Shown here: piece after piece, positions 44,581 to 53,027 of the stretch | How positions within the stretch are numbered: position 1 is the first letter of the stretch | How the letters are laid out: each line of letters starts with the position of its first letter | Assembly (NCBI RefSeq): GCF_028368935.1 | Contig: NZ_JAQNDK010000005.1 | Span: forward strand, 620,001-684,000 | Direction: 5' to 3' | Source of the DNA: Sorangium aterium | GTDB lineage: Bacteria > Myxococcota_A > Polyangia > Polyangiales > Polyangiaceae | Length of the DNA: 64,000 nt | Made by a program: the position numbers and the translations under genes | Notes under the pieces: generated by a model | The model's database searches: none | Told to the model about the DNA's origin: nothing | What the model saw: the letters and a program-made list of their open reading frames with translations, nothing else

Positions 44581-46143
44581 CTAGCAGGCGCTGCGCACAT
44601 GCTCCAGGCCGAGCACCTCGCCGACGATCCGATCGAGCTCATCGTGTGGAAGGCCGGGATCAGGTGCTCGCCGCCCGAGCCGTTCGATCTGCTCGACCGT
44701 CGGATACCTGAGGTTCCTCAAGTCGGTTGCGTTCACCTGGGTGTGCCCGTTGAACTGTCGAACGTGTGTATCCACGAGCGTCGAGTTCAAGAAGGCCACG
44801 AGGCCGCGCGCCATCACGGCCGGCAGCCCCTTGCCGCTTCGGTGGAGCACGTTGAGGTGGTTCTCGAACCCGATCCTGGCTCCCGGCGCGCTCTCGGGCG
44901 TGAAGAGGGCAGCGACGACCCGCCGCCGCTCCTCCTTCGACGAGAAGCGCTTGACGAGCACGTAGTTCCCGCTGGGCATCCAGAGGTCGGCGGTCCCCGG
45001 GGCGTCCACGAGGGCGTTCGGCTTCTTGCCGCGTTTGGGCCAGCGAACGACGCCGGACGCGAGGTGCGTCGGGTAGATCAGCGGACCGGTGCCCCTGTCG
45101 GGCTCCTGCCGCAAGAACTCGCGCGCTCGGAAGTCGACGACCTTTCCCGTCGAGACGCCCACGTCCAAATCCGTCAATCGGGATGGCATGCGCGCGAACG
45201 CGGCAGCGACCCTCTCCCCGGCGTCGTCCGGCACCACGTGCACGAACAGCTCGGCATCTCCAGGTCGGACGACGTGTTCGAACGGCACGGAGCGGACGGA
45301 CAACGGCCCGCCCCCGGGACCGCGCGACGACGAGATGGTGACAGAATCGCACCGGCCGCCCCTGACGGCGTGAATAATGACGTTCTCTTGAAGGACCTTG
45401 TCCTCCGCGAACGCCGCTTTGCGCGATTCGAAGACGTGCACCCTTCGCAGCGACATCTCTCGGAAGAACAGCTCCCGGAACGGTCGAAAGTAAGGGCCAT
45501 TGCAGAAGCTCCGGGGGGTGATCGCGACGAGCTCCCCGCCCGGCTCCAGAAGAAGGATCGCGAGACCAAGAAAGGCCGTGTACAGGTTGCCGGTCTCGAG
45601 GCCCACGCGTCGCAGCGCCGCCCTGGCCTCGGTGTCCGAGTTGAGCTTCTTGTAGGGTGGATTCAGGATCGCGTGCGTGAACGAGCGCGGCATGCCCGGG
45701 CGAGGCCGGCCGCCGTCGAGTTGCTCGACGGCCGACCGGATGAAGTCTGCCTCGATGACGCGGGCAGTGAAGTCGATCCCGGCGCCGGCGCACTCGTCGC
45801 GACACGCGCGCGCCGACCGACGCAGGTACGCGGCGAGCCGCGGGTCGATCTCGAAGCCAGTCGCGCGGATCGCGCTCGGGCGTATCCGGCGGGCACATGC
45901 GCTGGCCGTGAACGCGGCGAGGAGGCTGCCCACACCGGCGCCGGCGTCCAGCACGCGGATCTCCTCGCAGGACCGCTCGAACAGCGACGCCATGAACGAC
46001 GCCACCGGCGGCGGCGTGAGGAACTGACCCAGCTCGGACCGCGTGCGGGGATCGAGCGCCCGTGCGGCTTCGATGCGGTGGAGGTCGACGCGGTCGAGGA
46101 GCGGCGGCAGGGCGGCTGCCTCGAGTCTCGCTGCCCGGCTCAT
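44581..46143 (-). CDS. Class I N6-adenine DNA methyltransferase (PstI/BsuBI or Eco57I-like)
   Basis: 520 residues from ATG 46143. ELGQFLTPPPVASFMASLFE followed by VLDAGAGVGSLLAAF (motif I, S-adenosylmethionine binding), then FEID and ILNPPYKKL (motif IV, catalytic NPPY), is the gamma-class adenine methyltransferase order and closely recalls M.PstI/M.BsuBI. The C-terminal part (NYVLVKRFSSKEERRRVVAA, then NHLNVLH and LVAFLNSTLVD) is typical of their target-recognition domain. A cognate BsuBI/PstI-type endonuclease is normally adjacent, but none is seen on either side, so it appears solitary. It may protect or mark DNA near the mobile Rhs/IS region. Confidence 0.85.
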   Translation of the reverse strand: MSRAARLEAAALPPLLDRVDLHRIEAARALDPRTRSELGQFLTPPPVASFMASLFERSCEEIRVLDAGAGVGSLLAAFTASACARRIRPSAIRATGFEIDPRLAAYLRRSARACRDECAGAGIDFTARVIEADFIRSAVEQLDGGRPRPGMPRSFTHAILNPPYKKLNSDTEARAALRRVGLETGNLYTAFLGLAILLLEPGGELVAITPRSFCNGPYFRPFRELFFREMSLRRVHVFESRKAAFAEDKVLQENVIIHAVRGGRCDSVTISSSRGPGGGPLSVRSVPFEHVVRPGDAELFVHVVPDDAGERVAAAFARMPSRLTDLDVGVSTGKVVDFRAREFLRQEPDRGTGPLIYPTHLASGVVRWPKRGKKPNALVDAPGTADLWMPSGNYVLVKRFSSKEERRRVVAALFTPESAPGARIGFENHLNVLHRSGKGLPAVMARGLVAFLNSTLVDTHVRQFNGHTQVNATDLRNLRYPTVEQIERLGRRAPDPGLPHDELDRIVGEVLGLEHVRSAC

Positions 46144-46342
46144 CGATGACGTGGTTACCGCAGCTGGGGCATCGAGCCAACCGTGCCTGGGCGGTGAACG
46201 CTCCGGGGGCGCCTTGCCAGCGAGGCGGCGCCCACGGCGCTCGAGCTCGACGCGCACCGGAAGGAGATGGACGGGTTCCAGCAGGCGCGCGCGTGCGGCG
46301 CGGTGAAGCGACCGTCCTGGAGGCCGCGGGCGGGCGCGCCGC

Positions 46343-47326
46343 TCAGGCCGCCTCTTGCCGCGCCGCCACCGCGGCGAGCGGCGGGATCCCGAACCGCTCG
46401 CGCACCTCGTCGAGCGGCAAGTGGACGACATCCCAGAAGTTCCAGCGATCGCTCAGGTCGACCTTGCAGGCCGCGCCGCGCGCCACCGCGCGCAGCACCC
46501 TGTGCGCGTCGAAGAAGCCCACCTCCGGCGCGGCGATGGGCGTGATCTGGATCCCGAGGTGGAACTGCAGGAGCACGAAGATCAGGTAGGAAAACCCGTC
46601 GCGCCGGATGAACCCGGCCTGGAAGGAGCCGGCCTGGATCTCGCCCGCCGGATCCGTGTCGTACGCCGCCAGCACGTGGCCGAGATCGTGAAACACCATG
46701 CGCTCGGCGATCGCGTCCCTGCTCTCGCCGGGGAACAGGAAGCCGCGCGCGGTGCAGTGCTCCCAGAACACCCGGCCGAACGTGCCCTCGGGCAGGAGCC
46801 CGAGCTGCTTGTAGCGGAAGGCCCGCGCGCGATCCTCGACGCCCGCGCCGAACAAGGGCCCGATGAGCCTGCGCACGCCGGAGAGGCCCGCTTCGTCCAT
46901 GGCTTCGCGGATGAACGAGCCGAGGAGCCGGCGCCTCACGGCGGTCTGGGCGAGCCGCCTGTGGCCGCGCGCCACGAGGCGGAGCACGCCCACGCCCGGC
47001 TCGCGCACGCCGAGCGCCCGGTCGAGCGCCTCCACGGTGTCCACCTTGGCCGCCGTCACCTCGCCGTCCGCCATGGCGGTCACGAGCGCGAGCTGCACCA
47101 GGCGCTTGCGCCGGTGCCGATCCGGGATGGCGCGGGCCACCGCCTCGGGCGCGACGCGCGGCAGCGCGTCAACGTCGACGACGTCGATGCGGGCCCCGTG
47201 CAGGGCCGCGATCTCCTCGAGGACCCCGCGCTCCGCGGGCGCGAGCATGCCGTCGGCCAGGGCCACCTCCCGGAGCGCGGCGAGCGCGGCCGGGATCTCA
47301 TGAGACTCAAGCACGACGATATCCAT
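46343..47326 (-). CDS. TerB-like / COQ4-like fusion protein
   Basis: 327 residues from ATG 47326, with AGGAGGT four bases upstream. Residues about 10-110 resemble a TerB-type helical domain (ALADGMLAPAERGVLEEIAA and VTAMADGEVTAAKVDTVEAL). The second half carries FHDLGHVLAAYDTDPAGEIQ, which fits exactly the zinc motif HDxxHx11E of COQ4, the ubiquinone-biosynthesis scaffold or hydroxylase/decarboxylase protein. No quinone-synthesis genes are nearby. A MarR regulator lies 66 bp upstream on the same strand, so the pair is probably one operon. Function as a metal- or lipid-binding stress protein is only a guess. Confidence 0.65.
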   Translation of the reverse strand: MDIVVLESHEIPAALAALREVALADGMLAPAERGVLEEIAALHGARIDVVDVDALPRVAPEAVARAIPDRHRRKRLVQLALVTAMADGEVTAAKVDTVEALDRALGVREPGVGVLRLVARGHRRLAQTAVRRRLLGSFIREAMDEAGLSGVRRLIGPLFGAGVEDRARAFRYKQLGLLPEGTFGRVFWEHCTARGFLFPGESRDAIAERMVFHDLGHVLAAYDTDPAGEIQAGSFQAGFIRRDGFSYLIFVLLQFHLGIQITPIAAPEVGFFDAHRVLRAVARGAACKVDLSDRWNFWDVVHLPLDEVRERFGIPPLAAVAARQEAA

Positions 47327-47392
47327 GTTGACCTCCTCTTCCCACAAGGGGTTTCACACACCACACCTCACGCGAGATTCGATGAAAGACAC

Positions 47393-47818
47393 TCACTCTC
47401 GCCGGAACGCGCGGACCGCGATCAGCATCGCCGCCGAGATCTCCTCCGGCAGCGACCTGGCCGTTTCCATGATCACCCGCACCCGCTCCACGCTCGCCCG
47501 GTCGACAAAGCGGCGGCCGAGCGGCGTGAGCGCGAGCGTCTTCGCGCGCCGGTCCTCGGGATCCTCCTCCCGCGCTAGGAGCCCACGCTGCACCAGGCCA
47601 TCGGCGAGCCGGCTCCCGGCCGAGGCCGAGAGCCCGAGCGACGTGGCGAGGGCGGTGACGCGCATCGCGCCCTCCTGATCGACGAGGTGCAGCGCGGCCA
47701 CCTGCGCCACGCTGAAGTCCTCCTCGTGCAGCGTCCGCGCGAGCCCCGCGATGATGCGCGAGAACATCATCCGCGCGAACTGCTCGATCGGCGAGCCCAG
47801 GACCTTTTGCTTGCTCAC
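47393..47818 (-). CDS. MarR-family transcriptional regulator
   Basis: 141 residues from GTG 47818; a TTG at 47854 is an alternative giving 153. The winged-helix core reads FSVAQVAALHLVDQEGAMRV, TALATSLGLSASAGSRLADG and LVQRGLLAREEDPEDRRAKT, with the conserved wing DxRxxxLxLTxxG. MarR dimers repress nearby genes until they bind small phenolic or oxidising ligands. AT-rich inverted repeats lie immediately upstream (47817-47854), which favours the shorter start and suggests autoregulation. The TerB-COQ4-like gene follows 66 bp downstream and is the likely regulated partner. Confidence 0.88.
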   Translation of the reverse strand: MSKQKVLGSPIEQFARMMFSRIIAGLARTLHEEDFSVAQVAALHLVDQEGAMRVTALATSLGLSASAGSRLADGLVQRGLLAREEDPEDRRAKTLALTPLGRRFVDRASVERVRVIMETARSLPEEISAAMLIAVRAFRRE

Positions 47819-47854
47819 AATATTATTGTTTACGCATTGATTGCTTATGCGCAA
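47817..47854. promoter_or_regulatory. AT-rich inverted repeats, likely MarR operator
   Basis: ACAATATTATTGT (5-bp arms, 47817-47829) abuts TTACGCAT-N9-ATGCGCAA (7 of 8 arm positions complementary, 47830-47854). Both lie at the start of the MarR gene in a strikingly AT-rich island, as expected for an autoregulatory operator/promoter. Confidence 0.55.
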
Positions 47855-48011
47855 GTAATTTTCGGCGTGATCGCGTGCGGGTCCGTCCGCCGCGGAGATC
47901 GGACGAGGCCGCCGCGCGGCAGGCCACCGGCTCGGCGACGCGCCGCGCGGCCGGTCACCGGCGCATCACGTGCGTAGGCCGGTCACCTCTGCGCCGGCCC
48001 CCGCGCGCCGG

Positions 48012-50324
48012 TCACTTCCGCGCGCCGGTCACGTGGACCTCGCGGAGGCGCGCCCGCGCCGCCGCGTAGTACGGCTCGATCTCCTTCGCCGCCGGCGTGC
48101 CCCAGAGGTTCTTCCGCTCCTCCGGGTCGCTCGCCAGGTCGTAGAGCTCGAACCGGGCGCCGCCCGAGATCGTCAGCTTCATGTCGCCGCGGAGGAACGA
48201 CCGCCGCGCGTCGTTGTACGGCCCTGCCGGCATGTCGATCAGCACGTCGCGCGCCTCGGCCTGCTCGCCCGGGGCGAGGAACACGTCGGGCAGGAGCGAC
48301 GCGCCCGACAGGAAGTCGCTCGCGTGCGCGCCCTCGCCAGGCCCGGGCGCCCGCATCAGATCGAGCAGCGTCGGCGCGAGATCGATCAGGCTGCGCCGCG
48401 CCGAGACCCGGGACGGCGCCGCGCCCGGCACGTGGACGAGCAGCGGCACCCGCACGAGCTCCTCCCAGAGCTCGAAGCCGTGGCGGAACATCTTGTGCTC
48501 GCCGAACGCCTCGCCGTGATCGCTCGTCACGACGATCGCCGTGCGCCCGGCGAACGGCGCCGCCGCGATCGCGTCGAGCAGCCGGCCGATGTGCCGGTCC
48601 GTGAACGCCACCTCGCCGTCGTAGAGATCCCGCTGCGAGGCCGCGCCGAAGCCCGCCACGTCGTCGTGCCGGAGGTAGTCGGCGTGCGGGTCGAGGTAGT
48701 GGACCCACAGGAAGAAGCGCCCGCCCGTGTTCTCGGTCGACCCGAGCAGCCGCAGCGCGGCGTCGGTCAGCGCGGCGCTCGTCGCCTTGTTGTCGACGTC
48801 CCAGGGCGCGCCCTCGGGCGGCGCCGCGGACATGTCCACCACGTCGAAGCCGCGATCGAGCCCGCCGAAGCTGCCGAAGTAGCGGTGCCCGTGCACGCTC
48901 ATCGTGCGCACCCCGGCGCGCTTCAGGCGCTCGGCGACGAACGTGTCCTCCTCGCTGAACTTGTTGAAATGCCCCCAGTTCCTGTGGGTCTCGCTCCCGT
49001 ACTTGCCGATGAGCATCGGGCCGACGCTCTTGCCCGTGTAGGACGCGAGCGAGTACGCGCGCTCGAACACCGTGGAGCGGGCCGCGAGGCCGTCGAGGTT
49101 CGGCGACACGGGCCGCTGGTTGCCCGCGTAGCCGAGGTCCGCGCGGAGCGTGTCGACCGTGACGAGGACGACGTTCAGGTCCGCCGGCAGGCGCGCGGCG
49201 GACGACCCGGGCGAGTCGGCGCCCGGGGCCGCCTTGGGGGCGGGGGCGAGCGCGGCGAGCGCCGCGGACGTCAGATCGCCGCCGGAGCAGTCGTCGTCGA
49301 CGCCGTTGTCGAGGATCTCCTGGGCCAGCGGGTGGACGCGCGCGTCGTGGTCGTCGCAGTCCCCGCCGCCGAAGAGGGCGGCCGCGTGGTCGCCGTCGCG
49401 ATCGGCGAGGCGGCGCAGGACCGCGAGGCTCTTGCCCCCGACGGGCGCGCCGCGCTCGATCGCCTGCGCCACCGCGGGCTCCGCGTTGAGCGCGGAGGCG
49501 GCGCGCGTGGTGAGCGCGAGCGGCAGGAGCGCGGCGAGGAGCGCGACCGGGGCGCGCGCCGTCCGGACCGCGGCCGGCGCGAGGAAGGCCGCGAGCGCGA
49601 CGACGAGCAGGAGCGCCGGGGCGCGCAGGTCGAGCTCGGGGCGCTTGAAGATGCCGTAGATGCCGAGGAAGCCGCCCTCGCCCGAGACGCCGCCCGTGGC
49701 GACCCCGAGCGCGAACAGGGCCGCGGCGATCCCGAGCGCGACGCCGCCCGTGACCGCCGGATCGACGCAGGCGGGGCGGCCGTCGCTGGCGTTGGCGAGC
49801 GCGCGCCGGAGCGGCGGCGTGAGGGCGAGGACGGCGAGGCCCGCGATGAGGCCGAGGCCGAGCGCGCCCGCGGCGACGGCGGTGCCCACCAGGAGGGGCG
49901 CGGCCTCGAGGCCGAGCAGGGCGCGGGCCAGGTGGGCGCACAGGGTCATCCAGAGGAACGCCGCGAGCACCGCGAGCGGCACGAACGCCGCGATGTCGGC
50001 GGGCCGGCCGATCGCCCGCACCCGCAGCGCGCCGACGAGCGTGGCCGGCGACGGCGGGCCCGACGGGTCGACCACGATCGCGGAGGCGCCCGCGAGCAGG
50101 CCGACGACGAGCGCGACGGGCGCGAACACCCCGATGTCGGCGAGGTAGGTGGCGAGCTGGAAGGTGGCGTCGTCGCCGGCGCCCGCCGTGGCCCACCCGG
50201 CGTCGAGCGACGCGGCCACGACGCCGAAGACGCTGGCGCCGAGCGCGCTCCTGGCGAGCCGCCCCGCCCACGCGCGGGCCAGCGTCGGGACCGCGGGGCC
50301 CGGCGAGCTCGAGGCTCGCTTCAC
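48012..50324 (-). CDS. Membrane alkaline-phosphatase-fold (sulfatase-like) protein with MopE motif
   Basis: 770 residues. GTG 50324 overlaps the xerC stop (GTGA). Several transmembrane helices fill residues about 20-290. Then comes a MopE-type metal-binding motif (GGGDCDDHDARVHP and DNGVDDDCSGGD) and a C-terminal sulfatase-fold domain: NVVLVTVDTLRADLGY, SYTGKSVGPMLIG, WVHYLDPHADY, TSDHGEAFGEH. The nucleophile position has Thr in SYTGKS instead of the Cys/Ser-x-Pro-x-Arg of true sulfatases, so it is more likely a phosphotransferase or phosphodiesterase, as in LtaS/EptA-type enzymes. It is probably anchored in the inner membrane with the catalytic domain outside. Confidence 0.85.
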   Translation of the reverse strand: MKRASSSPGPAVPTLARAWAGRLARSALGASVFGVVAASLDAGWATAGAGDDATFQLATYLADIGVFAPVALVVGLLAGASAIVVDPSGPPSPATLVGALRVRAIGRPADIAAFVPLAVLAAFLWMTLCAHLARALLGLEAAPLLVGTAVAAGALGLGLIAGLAVLALTPPLRRALANASDGRPACVDPAVTGGVALGIAAALFALGVATGGVSGEGGFLGIYGIFKRPELDLRAPALLLVVALAAFLAPAAVRTARAPVALLAALLPLALTTRAASALNAEPAVAQAIERGAPVGGKSLAVLRRLADRDGDHAAALFGGGDCDDHDARVHPLAQEILDNGVDDDCSGGDLTSAALAALAPAPKAAPGADSPGSSAARLPADLNVVLVTVDTLRADLGYAGNQRPVSPNLDGLAARSTVFERAYSLASYTGKSVGPMLIGKYGSETHRNWGHFNKFSEEDTFVAERLKRAGVRTMSVHGHRYFGSFGGLDRGFDVVDMSAAPPEGAPWDVDNKATSAALTDAALRLLGSTENTGGRFFLWVHYLDPHADYLRHDDVAGFGAASQRDLYDGEVAFTDRHIGRLLDAIAAAPFAGRTAIVVTSDHGEAFGEHKMFRHGFELWEELVRVPLLVHVPGAAPSRVSARRSLIDLAPTLLDLMRAPGPGEGAHASDFLSGASLLPDVFLAPGEQAEARDVLIDMPAGPYNDARRSFLRGDMKLTISGGARFELYDLASDPEERKNLWGTPAAKEIEPYYAAARARLREVHVTGARK

Positions 50325-51415
50325 GCCGGGCTCCGCTTCCGCGCCATGGGGTGAGCGGCGTCGTAGACCTTGAGCAGGTGGTCGATCGAGACGTGCGTGT
50401 ACCGCTGCGTGGTGGCGAGCGAGGCGTGCCCGAGCAGCTTCTGGATGGCCCGGAGGTCGGCGCCGCCGTCGAGCAGGTGGGTCGCGCAGGTGTGCCGGAG
50501 CGCGTGCGGGTGCAGGTCGGCCCGGCCGGCGCCGAGCGCGCCGTAGCGCTGCACCAGCGCCTGGACGCGGCGCACCCCGATGCGCGCGCCGCGGCGGGAC
50601 AGGAAGAGGGCGCGGGGGTCGCGGGCGCCGGTCGTCGGATCGGTGAGCTCGTCGCGCCGCTCGAGGTAGCGCTCGATGGCGGCGAGGGCGTGGGAGCCGA
50701 GCGGGACGATCCGCTCCTTGTTGCCCTTGCCGACGACGCGCACCGCGGCCCTGTCGGCCGGGTGCCGGTCGACGTGGGCGAGGTCGAGCCCGCAGAGCTC
50801 GGAGACGCGCAGGCCTGCGCCGTAGAGGGTCTCCAGCATGGCGCGGTCGCGGAGCCCCTCGGCCGTCTCGGCGCCGGGGATCTCCATGACCTCGGCGGCG
50901 GCGTCGACGTCCAGGAAGGTGGGCAGCGGGCGCCGGACCTTGGGCAGGGCGAGCTGGGCCGCCGCGTTCTTGTCGACCTCGCCGCGCCGCTCCAGGTAGC
51001 GGAGCAGGGCGCGGGCGGCGCCCACCTTGCGCGCGATCGAGGCGGGCGCGTGGGTGCGCGCGAGCGAGCCCAGCCAGCCGCGCAGGAGGAGCACGTCGAG
51101 GCCATCCACGGCCGGGGCCTCGTCCGGAGAGGGAGCCTCGCCGGTGGCCGGGGCCTTGCCGGCGGCCGGGGCCTTGCCGGCGGCCGAGGCCTTGCCGGCG
51201 GCCGAGGCCTTGCTGCGCGCTGGCGCAGGGCGGTGGTCGGCGTTCGCGGCCGCCTTCTCGCGGGCGAAGCGCGCGAGCTGCTCGAGGTCGCGCCGGTACG
51301 CGTCCACGGTGTGGCGCGAGGCCCGCCGCTCGGCCGTGAGGTAGGTCAGGAAACGCGCGATCGCCTGCTCCAGCGTGGTCCCGCCGGATCGATCGCCGCT
51401 CCGCCGCGCGTGCAT
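50321..51415 (-). CDS. xerC: Tyrosine recombinase XerC
   Basis: 364 residues from ATG 51415. The N-terminal SAM-like core-binding domain (FLTYLTAERRASRHTVDAYR) is interrupted by an Ala/Lys/Pro insert of about 45 residues with hexapeptide repeats. The catalytic domain has the full set: Arg in LYGAGLRVSEL, Lys in GKGNKERIVPLG, His-x-x-Arg in HALRHTCATHLL, and His and Tyr in LGHASLATTQRYTHVS. This is the XerC/XerD chromosome-dimer resolution type; in XerCD systems the partner is encoded elsewhere. The stop overlaps the GTG of the phosphatase-fold gene downstream. Confidence 0.85.
   Translation of the reverse strand: MHARRSGDRSGGTTLEQAIARFLTYLTAERRASRHTVDAYRRDLEQLARFAREKAAANADHRPAPARSKASAAGKASAAGKAPAAGKAPATGEAPSPDEAPAVDGLDVLLLRGWLGSLARTHAPASIARKVGAARALLRYLERRGEVDKNAAAQLALPKVRRPLPTFLDVDAAAEVMEIPGAETAEGLRDRAMLETLYGAGLRVSELCGLDLAHVDRHPADRAAVRVVGKGNKERIVPLGSHALAAIERYLERRDELTDPTTGARDPRALFLSRRGARIGVRRVQALVQRYGALGAGRADLHPHALRHTCATHLLDGGADLRAIQKLLGHASLATTQRYTHVSIDHLLKVYDAAHPMARKRSPA
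51144..51215 (-). repeat. Four 18-bp repeats inside xerC
   Basis: On the plus strand GCGGCCGRGGCCTTGCCG recurs four times (51144, 51162, 51180, 51198), encoding KASAAG/KAPAAG hexapeptides in the linker of the XerC core-binding domain. Confidence 0.85.
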
Positions 51416-51943
51416 CACGGGTTTGCCCTACCACCAGGACGGCGCCGCAGGCAAAGACTCGCCGCTGGCCGAGCTGGAGCGCCGCTCGGCCGGCGCCGCT
51501 GCGCGGCCCGGCGAGGGAGCCGGGCGCTGGCCGGAGGGGACCGCGGTCGGCGGTCGCCAGGTCCCGGCGGCAGGTGGAGGTCGCAGGGCGCGTCGCGCCA
51601 TGCCCTGTTAAAAACGCACTTCACGGATCACGAGCGAACACCCACCCGGTGGGCGACATGGCGTGAGCGCCGTGCTGTCCAGGATGGTCCATGAGCTGCG
51701 CTGTCGAACCGTGAATGGGACTGCCGAGCAAGGCGGTGACGATCTGCTGTTTCGACGCGCGTGAGACCGACGCCCGCTCGCTCGCAGCGAAGGAGCCCCT
51801 CAATCGTCGTTGCCCATGACGGACCGCGACGGGATGCAGTGTAGGGCGAGGCGGTGCGTCGGCGCGAGCGAGGCGAGGGCCCGACGCCGGCCGGCTCAGC
51901 CGGTTGCCCCACGAGCGGCGTCTCCAGGGAGGGCAGCTCGACG
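51416..51943. other. Intergenic region without a recognised gene
   Basis: About 530 bp between xerC and the small Rpn-tail gene. Open frames on both strands are Arg/Ser-rich and domain-free. No tRNA or hairpin was recognised. Confidence 0.4.
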
Positions 51944-52252
51944 TTACGTCAACGCTTCGGCCGCCGTCATGGCGGTGACGGCGCGCTCGAGCCACCGTTC
52001 CAGGACCTCGAGCTCGGTGCAGCCCTCGATGCGTGCGTCCTCCTCAGGACGCAGCGCGAGCTGCCGCTGCGCGAGCACGCTGCGCAGCGCAGTTCGGGCC
52101 TCGGAGAGGCGGCCCCGCTCGACCAGCTTCTGCTGCACGTCCGGGTTTGCGCCCAGCAGAGCCTGAAGGATCTCCCGCTCCCGCGCCTTGACCTCTGGGT
52201 CCTCCCCCTTGCCAACCCACCACAGCAGCTCTTCGCGCACGGTCGTCGACAT
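51944..52252 (-). CDS. Short protein resembling the C-terminal tail of Rpn/PD-(D/E)XK transposase-like proteins
   Basis: 102 residues from ATG 52252. EELLWWVGKGEDPEVKARER, then LSEARTALRSVLAQRQLALR and ARIEGCTELEVLERWLERAV matches the helical tail of Rpn-family (DUF4351-like) recombination-promoting nucleases common in myxobacteria, judged from memory. Full-length members have about 200 residues more at the N-terminus with the nuclease motifs, which are absent here. It is either a remnant or a short stand-alone paralogue. The upstream 150 bp shows no nuclease domain in any frame. Confidence 0.5.
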   Translation of the reverse strand: MSTTVREELLWWVGKGEDPEVKAREREILQALLGANPDVQQKLVERGRLSEARTALRSVLAQRQLALRPEEDARIEGCTELEVLERWLERAVTAMTAAEALT

Positions 52253-52412
52253 CGCGGTGAATCTTACCATGCCGAGCACCCATGCGAGCGCCGTGTTCTT
52301 GGCGATTGGCCTGTTACGCGCGGCGGTGCATGCGCATCACGAGATCGCATTGCCAACGAGTTTTATTTTTTTCGGATCAGCCATTCCGCTGCTGGACTCG
52401 CAGCGCTTCGGC

Positions 52413-53027
52413 CTACTCGCACGCCTCGCCGAGGACGTACCCGTATTTGCAGATGCAGCGGCACTCGACCTCGAACTCGGGCTCGTTGCACGCCGGCCGG
52501 ACCTGCCGCACCTGCTTCGCCGTCCGGCCCTCCCTGTCCTTCACCTGCACCACGATCTCGTAGTCGTGATCGAAGATGTCGCTGCTCGACCAGTTGTTCG
52601 GGCAGACTCCCACGTTCGCGAAGGTCGAGATGTCGGCGTCGACGCTCGCTCCCCAGCCGTCGCCGGTCGGCTTGAGGTTGACCGTCCTCGACTCGGACAT
52701 CACACGCCCGGACATGGGATCGCGGAGCGAGCCCGACAGCTGGACACCGCAGGCGCTCAGGTTCGTCGCGCGGACGCCCAGGAAGAGCACCCGCCCGCCC
52801 TGCGGCGGCATGATGATGTCGATCCCGTCGCCGTCGCTCACCGGGTGCGCCGCGTCGCTCGAGTCGAGCGCGGTGACCTCCATGCGGATGTCGGCGCCCT
52901 CCTCGCCCAGGTACCCGAGCTTGCAGGCGTCCTCGACCGGAGGGGGATCCCCGCCGTCGTCGGCGCACGCCGGCGCGGCGAGCAGCAGCGCAGCGAGCCC
53001 ACGGCTCGCCGCAGCGGGCCAGACCAT
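52413..53027 (-). CDS. Hypothetical secreted lipoprotein, last gene of a kinase operon
   Basis: 204 residues. The N-terminus MVWPAAASRGLAALLLAAPAC is a lipoprotein-like signal. The mature chain begins with an Asp/Gly/Pro linker, has a beta-rich domain (GGRVLFLGVRATNLSACGVQ, then HDYEIVVQVKDREG), and ends with a Cys-rich tail (CRCICKYGYVLGEAC) like an EGF-type loop. No family was recognised. Its ATG overlaps the stop of the HD-GYP-like gene (TGATG), which indicates translational coupling and a shared role in the envelope. Confidence 0.7.
   Translation of the reverse strand: MVWPAAASRGLAALLLAAPACADDGGDPPPVEDACKLGYLGEEGADIRMEVTALDSSDAAHPVSDGDGIDIIMPPQGGRVLFLGVRATNLSACGVQLSGSLRDPMSGRVMSESRTVNLKPTGDGWGASVDADISTFANVGVCPNNWSSSDIFDHDYEIVVQVKDREGRTAKQVRQVRPACNEPEFEVECRCICKYGYVLGEACE

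Noticed and set aside
46144..46180. Zinc-ribbon-like CPSCGNHV reading just upstream of the methyltransferase
   Set aside because: Only one Cys pair is present and the frame immediately leaves the methyltransferase frame; probably chance.
48012..51434. 1140-codon frame fusing xerC-region sequence to the phosphatase-fold protein
   Set aside because: The part above 50324 overlaps xerC in another frame and is Arg/Pro-rich; the coupled GTG at 50324 is the likely start.
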